Shown here: piece by piece, positions 9,013 through 19,056 of the stretch
Position numbering within the stretch: position 1 is the first letter of the stretch
Layout: each line of letters opens with the position of its first letter
Assembly: GCA_025526935.1 (NCBI GenBank)
Contig: JAHLKD010000030.1
Location: forward strand, 62,001 to 126,000
DNA: 64,000 nucleotides
Origin: Cladochytrium replicatum
Taxonomy: Eukaryota > Chytridiomycota > Chytridiomycetes > Cladochytriales > Cladochytriaceae
Reading direction: 5' to 3'
Notes under the pieces: model-generated
Told to the model about the DNA's origin: nothing
Databases searched by the model: none
What the model saw: only the letters and a program-made list of their open reading frames with translations
Made by a program: the position numbers and the translations under genes

Positions 9013-10243
9013 ATGCAATTGGTGTCGTCAGCGCCTTACAGCACAAACACCAACGTGTGCATTGGTCTCCTTCCTTCGCTCAGTGCATGCGGTACTCTTC
9101 CATCCAAAGCCTGCTGTGCTGCCCTCAATGACATAACCACGGCTGGATGCTTCTACAACCCCGTTCTCGACAACCTTCTGGGCAAAAGCTACGCCCCCTT
9201 ATACGCTACCTCCTTCTCCCGATCTGCGCGATCTCGAATCCTCTTGAAAAGTGGATCGTCCCTTGCTCGCCATTCACCAAGAAACATACAATGGTGGCAC
9301 ATGGGCGAAATCAGATGTGCAACTCGACGCCGATCGTATGCAGAACGTGATCGGGTTCTCGACCCTTCTGTTCAAAGAGAACCGTGCACTACAACAACCA
9401 CTCCAGCGGTTGCTTCAACTACGCCAGTTTTAGCTCCCAGTCAAAACCGTTCCTGTCCAGCACGTTTGTTAACAGCGTTCCGTTTGGAGTGGGACTCTTT
9501 GATTCATTCGATCCGTCTCTGGAGTATCTCTCTTTGTTTGCCGGAGCGGTAACGAAAGATATGTGGTGGCTCCCTCAGGTCAACGCATCGGAAACAAGTA
9601 GTACGATCAAAATGTCTGCGGACGGTGCCAGTCTTACGTTTGGAGCCCTCGGAAACAGCAGCTACTTTAGTGGATTGATCTCTTATGGCCTCGCGTGGTC
9701 AGAATTCTCTACGGGGTTCAAAGGCTGTGATACCACGATTTCGCAGCTAAACGTTCTCGATACTCAGACGCTGACCCAGAATCCGCTAAGCACAAAGTAC
9801 CCCATGGTTCCCGGCGGCCTCCTCAAGACGCTGTCTCTCTACTTGGACTTTGCCGACTACGGCGCGCTCAACATCTCAAGTTCCACACACAGTACTGCGC
9901 GCGGGAAAGTATCCTCAGTACGCCAGCGAAAAAGATTGTGTCAACTTCATGACCTCGTTACGTCGAATCAGTCCGACGTGTGGGATAGCGGGAGCATTTC
10001 TGGAAACTCGACTTTGTGCACGTTCAAGCACCAATGGATGGCAGCCATCAAAATGCCGAAATGCACTGCCCGCATATTGGGTACAGCAGCGAAGCGTGCT
10101 CGGAAGACAATTGTGGGCCTTATGGTGATGCGTCAAAGTTTGTCACGCCGAAATCGGTTGAAGACGCATTCCGAACTGCATCGATCGCTTCAAACGCGAC
10201 AGTGTTAAAAACTGGGTTTCCTTAGAGGTTCCCAAGAGTGTGC
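9013..10243 (+). pseudogene. LTP-like cysteine-rich protein, decayed copy 3
   Basis: Full-length but broken paralogue of the genes at 3376 and 5672. It starts MQLVSSAPYSTNTNVCIGLL and can be followed through at least four frame changes: near 9,205 (before RYLLLPICAIS), near 9,290 (before TYNGGTWAKSDVQL), near 9,385 (before HYNNHSSGCFNY) and near 9,885 (before the AGKYPQYASEKDC block). More breaks follow in the C-terminal cysteine region, and a stop sits before the final RFPRVC-type end. The sixth conserved cysteine is also lost (CFC has become CFY). Homology runs to the end of the gene, so this is decay after duplication rather than a truncated transposition. Confidence 0.85.
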
Positions 10244-10551
10244 TGATAAGACTGTTGTGAATGATACGCCTAGCGAGAACTTCTATTAGATCAGACTTTC
10301 TATTTCTTTTCTATTGTGAATCTATTGTGGGGCTTCCAACAACAAAAGTTACGGTTTGTGGTGAGTACAAGGAATGTCACTAACTCCTAACCAGACAATA
10401 CAGACATGTGTGAAGTTATCATCGGCCGAGATGCTCAACCTGCGTGTAGATCTCTATTTTTTCTATTTCTTTTTGTTTTTCATTCTTGTTTTCCTTATGT
10501 GTGTGAAAATCGGCCTTCATCCCGAACCGTAAAACCACGTCCTTTTGTCAC
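10244..10551. other. Intergenic
   Basis: About 300 bases, T-rich near 10,450-10,500. It may hold the lost upstream exon of the MYND gene, but no coding segment could be recognised. Confidence 0.3.
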
Positions 10552-12200
10552 TTGCCTGATCTCCGCAATGATGAACTGCTGTCACTTCAAAATCACCTCG
10601 AGAAGGTCATGCGATGTGCCAGATGCAGGAAGGAGACTTACTGCAACAAAGAATGTCAGATATCCGCTTGGCCCTCCCACAAACCAAATTGCAATCCACC
10701 TCAAAATGTCACTTTGACACCTCCCGCAAAACAGTCTTCTCCCACTCCCACCTTTGCGAGTCTGGGAATAGGATCGAGGCAGGAAGCCGACGGTCGCATC
10801 AGAATGAATGACACCGTCGACGCACAGAGCCGCGCTCAACTGAAACGCAACAACAAGGAAGCAGCACCAATACACCAGGCGGCAAAGCGAAACACAAACA
10901 AGAAACTGTCCAAGTCGTCTGAACTCCTCATCATACTTCAACCGTTCCACACTGAATACAAATCGGCTCTCAAAAACGCACCTCGGCGCCGTCTGGAGCT
11001 CTTAGAAGGCGTATGGGGAGTACCAACGATCTCACTACATGCATGAAATTGCGTTAACTCACGATGGAGGATGGTTTCACGGGCTTGGACAAGCTTGCAC
11101 AGCAATGGGGCGAGATTTCCCCTCGCATCTTTCGCTTCATTTAACAAGCTGATCTCGGTGACATTCCCTTGGATCCGGACGTTTCTGATGGCGATTCGTA
11201 CTCCGACACGTTTTCACGCGCGTTTGGAAATCTCGCAAACACTGCGGACATACTGACGAGATCACGATCACACGTTTTCATCGGATTCGCCGACCTGGGA
11301 TTCTTGATCAACAGCAAGATTGTCTCTGATGAAGATTTCGACGATGGTGAGGTGGAGATTGTTGGATACGATGCGTCGGCGTATGTGGTTGCGAAGGCGA
11401 CGGACATGCTGAGGATGCTGCAGATGAGTGCGCCGGTTGAGTGCGTTGCGCAGGTGTGGTTCTCGGTTGGTTGATCGGGCAAAACTTTGGAATTTTTCAA
11501 GGCTGCAGTTTGTTCGTTGCTCTCTGACAATGATAGTCGTGCTTGGAAACGTGGCAAGGTGAGACTACTGCAAAATGCTGTCTGCTCCTATTCTCACCAT
11601 CAATATAGAACAACCTTCAACTGGACGAGGAAATTCACCGCAACCTAACCTACTGGAACATCGCTACACCTCCAACACTCGTCCAAGCCCATGCACTCTG
11701 GTTCTCCCATCTCGGTCTTAACAACAGCGACTCTGACGTCATCACAGGCCTCGACCGAAAAGCTGACCGAGTCGAGTTCATGTGCTATCTTCTCACCGGT
11801 GACATCTCCGACCCCTTTGGCTCGGCAGTGGGCAGCCTCACCTTCTGTTCTCTCCCTGAAGGCATAACGCCTCTCGGTATCGACCCGCTTTATCACAGGC
11901 TTCCGGTCATGACCTGGCTAGCGATCGCAGCAGCACCCCGTAGTCTCTCATGTGCTTCATCCGCGATGAATTGTTCTCCGCGCTTGAATCAGCGCAATCC
12001 GAGATCCTCGCAAATAAGCCTAAAGTGTCCCTCCATCACGCGCAAGTCAAATCCACCTCCTCTGAAGTGTTCAAACGCATCTGCGATCTCGATACGTACC
12101 TGATAAACTGGAGCAACCTCTTGTCGATGACTTCTCTCCTCGTAACTTCCACAAAGTTGCGATGTGGTTTATTTCTTGTGAAGTTGATCCATGTTGATTT
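10552..12200 (+). pseudogene. MYND zinc-finger protein gene, decayed
   Basis: The segment at 10,609-10,700 encodes the second half of a MYND finger ([19 protein letters not shown], then HKPNC). The first CxxC pair that should lie about 8 residues upstream is not visible. Downstream pieces of one protein lie in changing frames: 11,148-11,474 (acidic segment ending MSAPVECVAQVWF), 11,600-11,945 (HALWFSHLGL, then EFMCYLLTGDI), 11,950-12,110 (FIRDELFSALESAQ, then DLDTYLINWSNL) and 12,110-12,200 (DDFSPRNFHKVAMWF). The last joins need single-base corrections (about 11,945 and 12,115) that introns cannot explain. Some other gaps could be true introns, for example after RAWKRGK near 11,558. Related MYND proteins in chytrids have this acidic, helical C-terminal part. 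The 3' end abuts the outer border of the inverted repeat. Confidence 0.65.
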
Positions 12201-12496
12201 GTCCTGGACTGTGCTTGTAAGCTTGTTATTAATACCACCTTGTCGTCGTTCAGATTTTCATATTTACCCGTGGTAATGAAGTTCAAATGTTGATCATCTT
12301 TTGTACGAGCAACAAGGATCAAAGTTTTGTAATCTGTAGTATTTGACGCAGACTGAACGACAGCGAAGTTGACTGTAAAGACAAAAACAAAGATGGATCA
12401 AAACGAACTACCCCCAAAAAGTAAAACGACAGAGAAATGATTCGCTGGATGAGCGGCGAGCGATAACCCGTGAGGCAAGCTTGCTTACAAATTCTC

Positions 12497-13126
12497 TCAG
12501 CAAGAAACCTTGTCGTAACCGGTGCTGCAGCCCAAGTTGACGTTGTTGGCATCCTGAAGAACCCAGTCTTGATGAATCGAAGCCGACCAAGCTCCGCACG
12601 TGTCGCTCGTGATGGCACCACAAACATACTTGCGAGTGCAAGTGCGGTACCGCCCATCGGACCAACCCATCGCCTGCTGCGACCACATCTGACCCACAGA
12701 CCCGGCGGGCACAGTGCACGCATAACTGCCGCCTTTGGTCGAAGAAGTTCCAAACGTCCAGCCGTGATTGTAACCCACGTTTGCGTTCAGAATGCTTTTC
12801 CACGCGCCACCGACCGACACCGAAACCCCGCTCGAGTACTCTTTGCTCTCCGACGATGACCATTCCATCGAAAACGTGCTGGATCCTTGGCTGTTGCCGG
12901 CATAGTAGCATCCACTGGCTTTCTTCCACGGAGCCCACCAGACGCCTCCTGCTGTAACATCGGCGTTGACATACGAGTCGGTACCGGAATGAGCGCCGCA
13001 GCAGACGCAGTCGCGTTTGTCCAGTTTGGTTTCGATAGTAACGTTGGTGCTGGTAACAATCGAGGCGATCGTTCCGTTGAGGCAGGATGCGCCGATGACT
13101 CCGGGGGTAAAAGTACACAAAGACAT
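12497..13126 (-). CDS. Unknown 209-aa cysteine-rich beta-type protein, left copy
   Basis: The 209-residue product is identical to the one encoded at 18131-18760. It begins MSLCTFTPGVIGASC and holds about a dozen cysteines (KRDCVCCGAHSG, SGCYYAG, SYACTVPAG, YRTCTRKYVCG, SDTCGAW, NLGCSTGYDKVSC). The centre has alternating Ser/Thr and hydrophobic residues (SSSESKEYSSGVSVSVGG, YNHGWTFGTSSTKGG), pointing to long beta-strands. The GSYACTVPAGSVGQMW block resembles the beta-sandwich part of many small fungal secreted proteins. I cannot assign a family. An aerolysin-like beta fold is one possibility, weakly supported. No signal peptide is encoded after the ATG. The mirrored TATA box (13278-13287) and 60-bp leader intron (13129-13188) are the same as in the right copy. 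Confidence 0.7.
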   Translation of the reverse strand: MSLCTFTPGVIGASCLNGTIASIVTSTNVTIETKLDKRDCVCCGAHSGTDSYVNADVTAGGVWWAPWKKASGCYYAGNSQGSSTFSMEWSSSESKEYSSGVSVSVGGAWKSILNANVGYNHGWTFGTSSTKGGSYACTVPAGSVGQMWSQQAMGWSDGRYRTCTRKYVCGAITSDTCGAWSASIHQDWVLQDANNVNLGCSTGYDKVSC

Positions 13127-13128
13127 AT

Positions 13129-13188
13129 CTGCAAGAAAGCAAAAGGATTAAAATCGTGCGAAAGGGAACTCGGAGCATGGTGATTCAC
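13129..13188 (-). other. Leader (5' UTR) intron of left 209-aa gene
   Basis: GTGAATCACC...CTTGCAG, two bases upstream of the ATG. It mirrors 18069-18128. Confidence 0.6.
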
Positions 13189-13277
13189 CTGGGTTGATTG
13201 TAGGAAGTTTTGTAGGGAGAGGGATCGAGCTTCTTCAGGGTTTGCTGATGCCCGATTTGGAGAGGAAAGAGCGTCCC

Positions 13278-13287
13278 TTTTATAGGG
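13278..13287 (-). promoter_or_regulatory. TATA box of left 209-aa gene
   Basis: CCTATAAAAG on the minus strand, about 90 bases before the leader intron. It mirrors 17971-17980. Confidence 0.6.
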
Positions 13288-14109
13288 AGAAGACTGACGT
13301 GTCCGCCTTTGGAAAATCTTGTCGACCGCCGCCCCACGTCGCCAAGTTTACGAAACAAGGCAGCACACCTGATAGCGGCGCGAAAACATTTTGACAAAGT
13401 GAGATTGAAAAAGTGAGAAAACATACGTATTCCATCATGATTCTTTCACGCGAAGGGTAAAGATGCGATTGAAGATTATGGCAGCAAAGAACTCCCACCA
13501 GACGGCTGTTTGATATATGACGTGAGTGTATATCTTCATCCAGTGCTAGCTGGATTGGTTGGCCTGTTCTTTACGCCTTTGATACGAAGATCAATTTTTG
13601 AACACAAAATTGTTGTTGGTTTCATGTGATTGAGTGATTGATCACAACCTGAAGAACAAATGCAAGCCAGGGTGATTTGATTGAACAGGCCATCCGTCTG
13701 ACTGCCATGTGTTAAACTTCAGCTCTCTGGGTCTCTTCGAAAGGAGCATAAATGGAGCATAAGCATTGCGTTTTAAAGACTTTCAATTCACGAGACCTTG
13801 GGCTGAAGTATTTTTCCATTTGATATTTCTTATTGATTTGGGGGCAAAGACAGACCGCCAAAACAAATTTTTTTGCGATCGAAAATTGTTGCTGTTGAGC
13901 GGCACGATGTGAAGATGGGATCAGAAAGACATCCTGCAACTGCTTTCTCAGCTGCCTGTCGTTTGTCAGAATCCCCGCTTTCTTCGGTAGTTCCGACCCG
14001 GACGTTCAAAGAAACAAAATAGAAGAATCAGACCATGCGGGATGGCGGTCGACAATATTCTAACTTCGGACATGTCAGTACCTGTAATTAAAGGGTTGAG
14101 GATGTACCC

Positions 14110-14209
14110 TGGATCATCACCAACTTCAACGATCCAATACTTCACCCAACCAACCCTCTTCAACAACTCTAAAGGTTGCTGCACAGGTTATGACAAGGTC
14201 TCATGCTGA
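14110..14209 (+). pseudogene. 3' relic of a 209-aa-type gene, left arm
   Basis: The plus strand reads FNNSKGCCTGYDKVSC then stop. This matches the last residues of the 209-aa protein (ANNVNLGCSTGYDKVSC), and IQYFTQP before it fits IHQDWVLQ. Upstream homology fades and is out of frame. This is a third, older family member pointing opposite to the intact gene in the same arm. Confidence 0.55.
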
Positions 14210-14680
14210 GAACCGGCCCACCTGAACAATTCCTTGAAACGTTTCCAATGCCTTTTTGTTCGTTTTTTGGTTCTTCCTTTTTGGAATGGTTCTTTTCCTG
14301 CGATCACTAGTAAAAGTAGCTTCTCTTCTCTTCATCGAAATCAGCTTCCGATGAAAAGTGAACTGGGGTCACTCTCTTTTATCTGATTTAGCAACCTTGA
14401 ATCCCATGAAGAAGTATGGTCACAATGGTCCCTCCATTTTCTCCTGTGATCCTCTATATCAATGTAACGAAATGCAGTCTGAGCCTGAAGGGGGAGCGCA
14501 CTGAGCATGTTGGGATATCCTCGTTGGTATTTCGAGTCTGTCCTAATGCGGACTTCAGCGAAACGACGAGCGGGTGATGGACGGTGAGGTCGCCACTTAA
14601 TGGGGTGGAATAAGCCCGGGGTGGACACTATTGTGGGACGGATGGTGGTGGCTTTCATCTTGCTATATTGTATTGTCTCT

Positions 14681-15919
14681 TCAATCTGTCTGTTTCTTGA
14701 CTCTCTTGAACTTAACCGATACTTCTTCCTCGCGTTTTCCTTCGTCCTTCTTGGCCTTCGCCTTCTTCTTTGCCCCAGCCTGATCCTCGTCTTCATCTTT
14801 GCTCTCAACCCCCTTTTTTTTCTTCTTTGTCTTCCCATCGCTTGTTGTTTGCTGATTCGTGTTCCCTTTGCTACTAGGTGTCTCGCTGAAGAGCGCGATC
14901 GCCCGTTTGCATCGCTCGATCCTGTTTGCCGCCTCCTCTGAGGTTGGTTCCGCAGATTCCTCATCTTCATCGTCATTGTCGTCCTCATCGTCATCCGACT
15001 CAGATTCGCTTTCTTTGCTCGGTTCAATTGCTTTGGATTGAGACTGTATCGTGTCAATGATGCCCTGGGCCTTCTTGATTGTTTTCTGAAACAAAATTGC
15101 AGGAATAAACAAAGACATCGCTCGAACTACTGTGACCAACCTGCTTCCATGACGTTCCGTTGTAATTCGTCAGGTACTCCAAAGCAATATCAAACTCGGC
15201 CTCAGGAAGCTACCCATATTTTCACAGTTAAACCAATCTCTAAAAAGTGTCCCCTGACTTACCAGCTTGGCATCAAACAAATGCCTGAAAATCCACAGCT
15301 GCCGCCCCTTTGAAAACTTCCACTCCGGATCCTTCTCGGACCACATCCGAAGGTACTCTGCCGTCACCTTCTTCGCAGCCGCAGTGTCCTCGACCTGCTT
15401 CTTTTCAACCTTCTTTGCCTTTCTCTGCGCGCGTTTCCTCGCGACCCGGCTCTTCCTCTTAGAAGACTTTTTCTCGGACGCTAGGGCGTTCGCGGCGGTT
15501 TTGGTTTTGGGCGGTGCCAGCGCGGATTTCCGTGGTGCGCTGGATGCTGACGTCGTCTTTGGTTTTTTGGCCATTGAGGCGGACGCATTTGCATCGGATG
15601 CGTTCGATTCCGCACCGTCATGCTTCCGCTTCTTTGCGCTTCCCGCATCGTCACCCTTCTTTGGAGTCTCGCTCTTCGACTTCGGTGTCGTTGCGCCTCC
15701 TTTCTCTGACTTCTTCCCCTCCGAATTGTCGCCCTTCTTTGGGGTATGTTCCGCTTTCGGGGTAGTCGTCTTCGTCACCTCCTTCTCGGCGCCCTTTGAT
15801 CTATTCTTTGGCGAAGTTCCTGCATTCGTTTGTTTTGGCTTCTTTTCGGGTAGCGGGTTCGATGCCTTCGAGTCGCCCTTGATCTTCTTTTTGTCTGTGA
15901 TCGTCGCCTCACCCGGCAT
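14681..15919 (-). CDS. WKF-domain lysine-rich nucleolar-type protein (C7orf50-like)
   Basis: Three exons on the minus strand (15263-15919, 15141-15209, 14681-15085) give 376 residues. A long, low-complexity basic N-terminal half (TPKKGDNSEGKKSEKGG, KRKSRVARKRAQRKAKK) is followed by the WKF domain across the first splice: EYLRMWSEKDPEWKFSKGRQ, then LWIFRHLFDAKLLPE, then FDIALEYLTNYNGTSW. This is the domain of human C7orf50 and its fungal relatives, thought to be nucleolar or ribosome-biogenesis proteins. The C-terminal part is acidic (ESESESDDDEDDND), then basic again, ending FKRVKKQTD. The gene fills the spacer of the inverted repeat and is the only intact spacer gene. The ATG at 15919 gives MPGEATITDKKK. 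The frame stays open further upstream, but that extension lacks similarity. Confidence 0.8.
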
Positions 15920-16635
15920 TTGCAAAATCAGAGAATGTGACACACAAAAAATATCAAAGCCACTGGTCGGTGATGATGAACTTGTCTGTTGAGATCGTGT
16001 GAATTGACGATGGTTTGGGTTCCTCGGAAGAGGCATCGATGTCCATGCCCATGCATTCGCACCAATCTGAACCAAACCCAAGCAAAGGACTTGGAACGAG
16101 GAAATGTACGAGCAATGAATCCAATAGTGCGTGTTCCTTAACTTACATTCATGATTGCAGCGAATGCAAGCACCGCTATGAGGACGATGACGAAGTTCCT
16201 GACCCGAAAATTCAGGAGGCTGTCCGACTGCAGCCAATTCCAACACTACCAGAGATCGTTACTCGCATCCACCGTTTCAACACTGCCTGTGATCGTTACT
16301 CGCAACGACCGTTTCCTCAAGCGGCTCCCCGCTGCTAAGGCGGAGGCAGATTAAGCGATGGCTGCCCACTTAGCAACGAAGAAAAGACTAGCATCAGTGG
16401 CGGGTGCCAGTGGTGACAGCAGCACTCCGTCTTCAAAGCAAGCTTCCCAGAAAGTTTCGATCTCAACTCAAGGTCTTGAGTGAGCTGCCACTGATTGCTC
16501 GCTAATGATGTTCAACTACCCGTTTCAACCCGCGCATTAATCCTGTCTTTCCTCTCGTCCATGGTTCCAATGTTGATAATGTTGGTTTCCCTTTGGACGA
16601 GGTTGGACAGTTTGCAACTTTCACGGACCTCTGGT
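15920..16635. other. Rest of inverted-repeat spacer
   Basis: Probably the promoter of the WKF gene. It includes a short imperfect direct repeat (GATCGTTACTCGCA at about 16,254 and 16,292). A minus-strand stretch near 16,150-16,210 would encode a hydrophobic segment followed by a GTAAGT donor, but no start codon supports a gene. Confidence 0.35.
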
Positions 16636-17047
16636 CCCCGGGCTTATTCCACCCCATTAAGTGGCGACCTCACCGCCCATCACCCGCTCGTCGTTTCGCT
16701 GAAGTCCGCGTTAGGACAGACTCGAGATACCAACGAGGATATCCCAACATGCTCAGTACGCTCCCCCTTCAGGCTCAGACTGCAGTTCGTTGCATTGATA
16801 AAGAGGATCACAGGAGAAAATGGAGGGACCATTGCGACCATACTTCTTCATGGGATTCAAGGTTGCTAAATCAAATAAAAGAGAGTGACCCCAGTTCACT
16901 TTTCATCGGAAGCTGATTTCGATGAAGAGAAGAGAAGCTACTTTTACTAGTGATCGCAGGAAAAGAACCATTCCAAAAAGGAAGAACCAAAAAACGAACA
17001 AAAAGGCATTGGAAACGTTTCAAGGAATTGTTCAGGTGGGCCGGTTC

Positions 17048-17147
17048 TCAGCATGAGACCTTGTCATAACCTGTGCAGCAACCTTTAGAGTTGTTGAAGA
17101 GGGTTGGTTGGGTGAAGTATTGGATCGTTGAAGTTGGTGATGATCCA
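17048..17147 (-). pseudogene. 3' relic of a 209-aa-type gene, right arm
   Basis: Mirror image of the relic at 14110-14209. It encodes CCTGYDKVSC-stop on the minus strand. Confidence 0.55.
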
Positions 17148-17970
17148 GGGTACATCCTCAACCCTTTAATTACAGGTACTGACATGTCCGAAGTTAGAAT
17201 ATTGTCGACCGCCATCCCGCATGGTCTGATTCTTCTATTTTGTTTCTTTGAACGTCCGGGTCGGAACTACCGAAGAAAGCGGGGATTCTGACAAACGACA
17301 GGCAGCTGAGAAAGCAGTTGCAGGATGTCTTTCTGATCCCATCTTCACATCGTGCCGCTCAACAGCAACAATTTTCGATCGCAAAAAAATTTGTTTTGGC
17401 GGTCTGTCTTTGCCCCCAAATCAATAAGAAATATCAAATGGAAAAATACTTCAGCCCAAGGTCTCGTGAATTGAAAGTCTTTAAAACGCAATGCTTATGC
17501 TCCATTTATGCTCCTTTCGAAGAGACCCAGAGAGCTGAAGTTTAACACATGGCAGTCAGACGGATGGCCTGTTCAATCAAATCACCCTGGCTTGCATTTG
17601 TTCTTCAGGTTGTGATCAATCACTCAATCACATGAAACCAACAACAATTTTGTGTTCAAAAATTGATCTTCGTATCAAAGGCGTAAAGAACAGGCCAACC
17701 AATCCAGCTAGCACTGGATGAAGATATACACTCACGTCATATATCAAACAGCCGTCTGGTGGGAGTTCTTTGCTGCCATAATCTTCAATCGCATCTTTAC
17801 CCTTCGCGTGAAAGAATCATGATGGAATACGTATGTTTTCTCACTTTTTCAATCTCACTTTGTCAAAATGTTTTCGCGCCGCTATCAGGTGTGCTGCCTT
17901 GTTTCGTAAACTTGGCGACGTGGGGCGGCGGTCGACAAGATTTTCCAAAGGCGGACACGTCAGTCTTCTC

Positions 17971-17980
17971 CCTATAAAAG
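17971..17980 (+). promoter_or_regulatory. TATA box of right 209-aa gene
   Basis: CCTATAAAAG, followed after about 88 bases by a spliced leader intron. Transcription probably begins near 18,000. Confidence 0.6.
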
Positions 17981-18068
17981 GGACGCTCTTTCCTCTCCAA
18001 ATCGGGCATCAGCAAACCCTGAAGAAGCTCGATCCCTCTCCCTACAAAACTTCCTACAATCAACCCAG

Positions 18069-18128
18069 GTGAATCACCATGCTCCGAGTTCCCTTTCGCA
18101 CGATTTTAATCCTTTTGCTTTCTTGCAG
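18069..18128 (+). other. Leader (5' UTR) intron of right 209-aa gene
   Basis: AG|GTGAATCACC...TTTTGCTTTCTTGCAG|AT. The splice removes an upstream ATG (18079) whose frame would start with a hydrophobic stretch but reads a different frame from the gene. Confidence 0.6.
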
Positions 18129-18130
18129 AT

Positions 18131-18760
18131 ATGTCTTTGTGTACTTTTACCCCCGGAGTCATCGGCGCATCCTGCCTCAACGGAACGATCGCCTCGATTG
18201 TTACCAGCACCAACGTTACTATCGAAACCAAACTGGACAAACGCGACTGCGTCTGCTGCGGCGCTCATTCCGGTACCGACTCGTATGTCAACGCCGATGT
18301 TACAGCAGGAGGCGTCTGGTGGGCTCCGTGGAAGAAAGCCAGTGGATGCTACTATGCCGGCAACAGCCAAGGATCCAGCACGTTTTCGATGGAATGGTCA
18401 TCGTCGGAGAGCAAAGAGTACTCGAGCGGGGTTTCGGTGTCGGTCGGTGGCGCGTGGAAAAGCATTCTGAACGCAAACGTGGGTTACAATCACGGCTGGA
18501 CGTTTGGAACTTCTTCGACCAAAGGCGGCAGTTATGCGTGCACTGTGCCCGCCGGGTCTGTGGGTCAGATGTGGTCGCAGCAGGCGATGGGTTGGTCCGA
18601 TGGGCGGTACCGCACTTGCACTCGCAAGTATGTCTGTGGTGCCATCACGAGCGACACGTGCGGAGCTTGGTCGGCTTCGATTCATCAAGACTGGGTTCTT
18701 CAGGATGCCAACAACGTCAACTTGGGCTGCAGCACCGGTTACGACAAGGTTTCTTGCTGA
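18131..18760 (+). CDS. Unknown 209-aa cysteine-rich beta-type protein, right copy
   Basis: This 209-residue product is identical to that of the minus-strand gene at 12497-13126. The ATG chosen lies two bases after a leader intron acceptor (CTTGCAG|ATATG). It is the first ATG that opens the long frame. Cysteine pairs and Ser/Thr-alternating strands dominate, and several Gly-Trp and Trp-Ser motifs occur (WWAPWKKASGC, MGWSDGRYRTC). The two genes are transcribed away from each other, outward from the spacer. Identity of both copies implies either recent duplication or ongoing gene conversion between the arms. Function is unknown. Secretion by a non-classical route, or a structural surface role, would fit the cysteine content, but that is inference only. 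Confidence 0.7.
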   Translation: MSLCTFTPGVIGASCLNGTIASIVTSTNVTIETKLDKRDCVCCGAHSGTDSYVNADVTAGGVWWAPWKKASGCYYAGNSQGSSTFSMEWSSSESKEYSSGVSVSVGGAWKSILNANVGYNHGWTFGTSSTKGGSYACTVPAGSVGQMWSQQAMGWSDGRYRTCTRKYVCGAITSDTCGAWSASIHQDWVLQDANNVNLGCSTGYDKVSC

Positions 18761-19056
18761 GAGAATCTGTTAGCAAGCTTGCCTCACAGGTTATCGCTCG
18801 CCGCTCATCCAGCGAATCATTTCTCTGTCGCTTTACTTTTTGGGGGCACTTGGTTTTGATCCATCTTTGTTTTTGTCTTTACAGTCAACTTCTCTGTCGT
18901 TCAGTCTGCGTCAAATACTACAAATTACAAAACTTTGATCCTTGTTGCTCGTACAAAAGATTATCAACATTTGAACTTCATTACCACGGGTAAATATGAA
19001 AATCTGAACGACGACAAGGTGGTATTAATAACAAGCTTACAAGCACAGTCCAGGAC

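Larger units (their letters stand above)
12201..14621. repeat. Left arm of large inverted repeat
   Basis: The arm pairs as reverse complement with 16636-19056. Matching features keep a constant coordinate sum of 31,257 (13126/18131, 14184/17073, 12497/18760), so the 2,421-bp arms align with no net gap. Identity is very high. The encoded 209-aa proteins are identical, and only scattered differences are seen, mostly towards the inner end (14,340-14,620) and just after the stop codon. The outer limit is near the sequence GTCCTGGACTGTGC, the inner limit near AAGCCCGGGG. Confidence 0.92.
16636..19056. repeat. Right arm of large inverted repeat
   Basis: Reverse complement of 12201-14621 with no net length difference. 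It begins at CCCCGGGCTTATTCC and ends at CACAGTCCAGGAC. It holds the right 209-aa gene and a mirrored copy of the 3' relic. Confidence 0.92.

Noticed and set aside
15993-16246. Extension of the WKF gene, or a small separate gene with a hydrophobic segment and a GTAAGT donor, on the minus strand
   Set aside because: No ATG precedes the hydrophobic stretch in frame, and the reading frame after the possible acceptor has no similarity. The evidence is too weak.
18079-18993. A 304-codon frame starting MLRVPFRTILILLLSC, which would give a signal peptide upstream of the 209-aa gene
   Set aside because: It is out of frame with the cysteine-rich protein, and its ATG lies inside a good GTGAAT...TTGCAG intron. 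The downstream translation is low-quality Arg-rich sequence typical of an off-frame read. The left arm has the same false frame.
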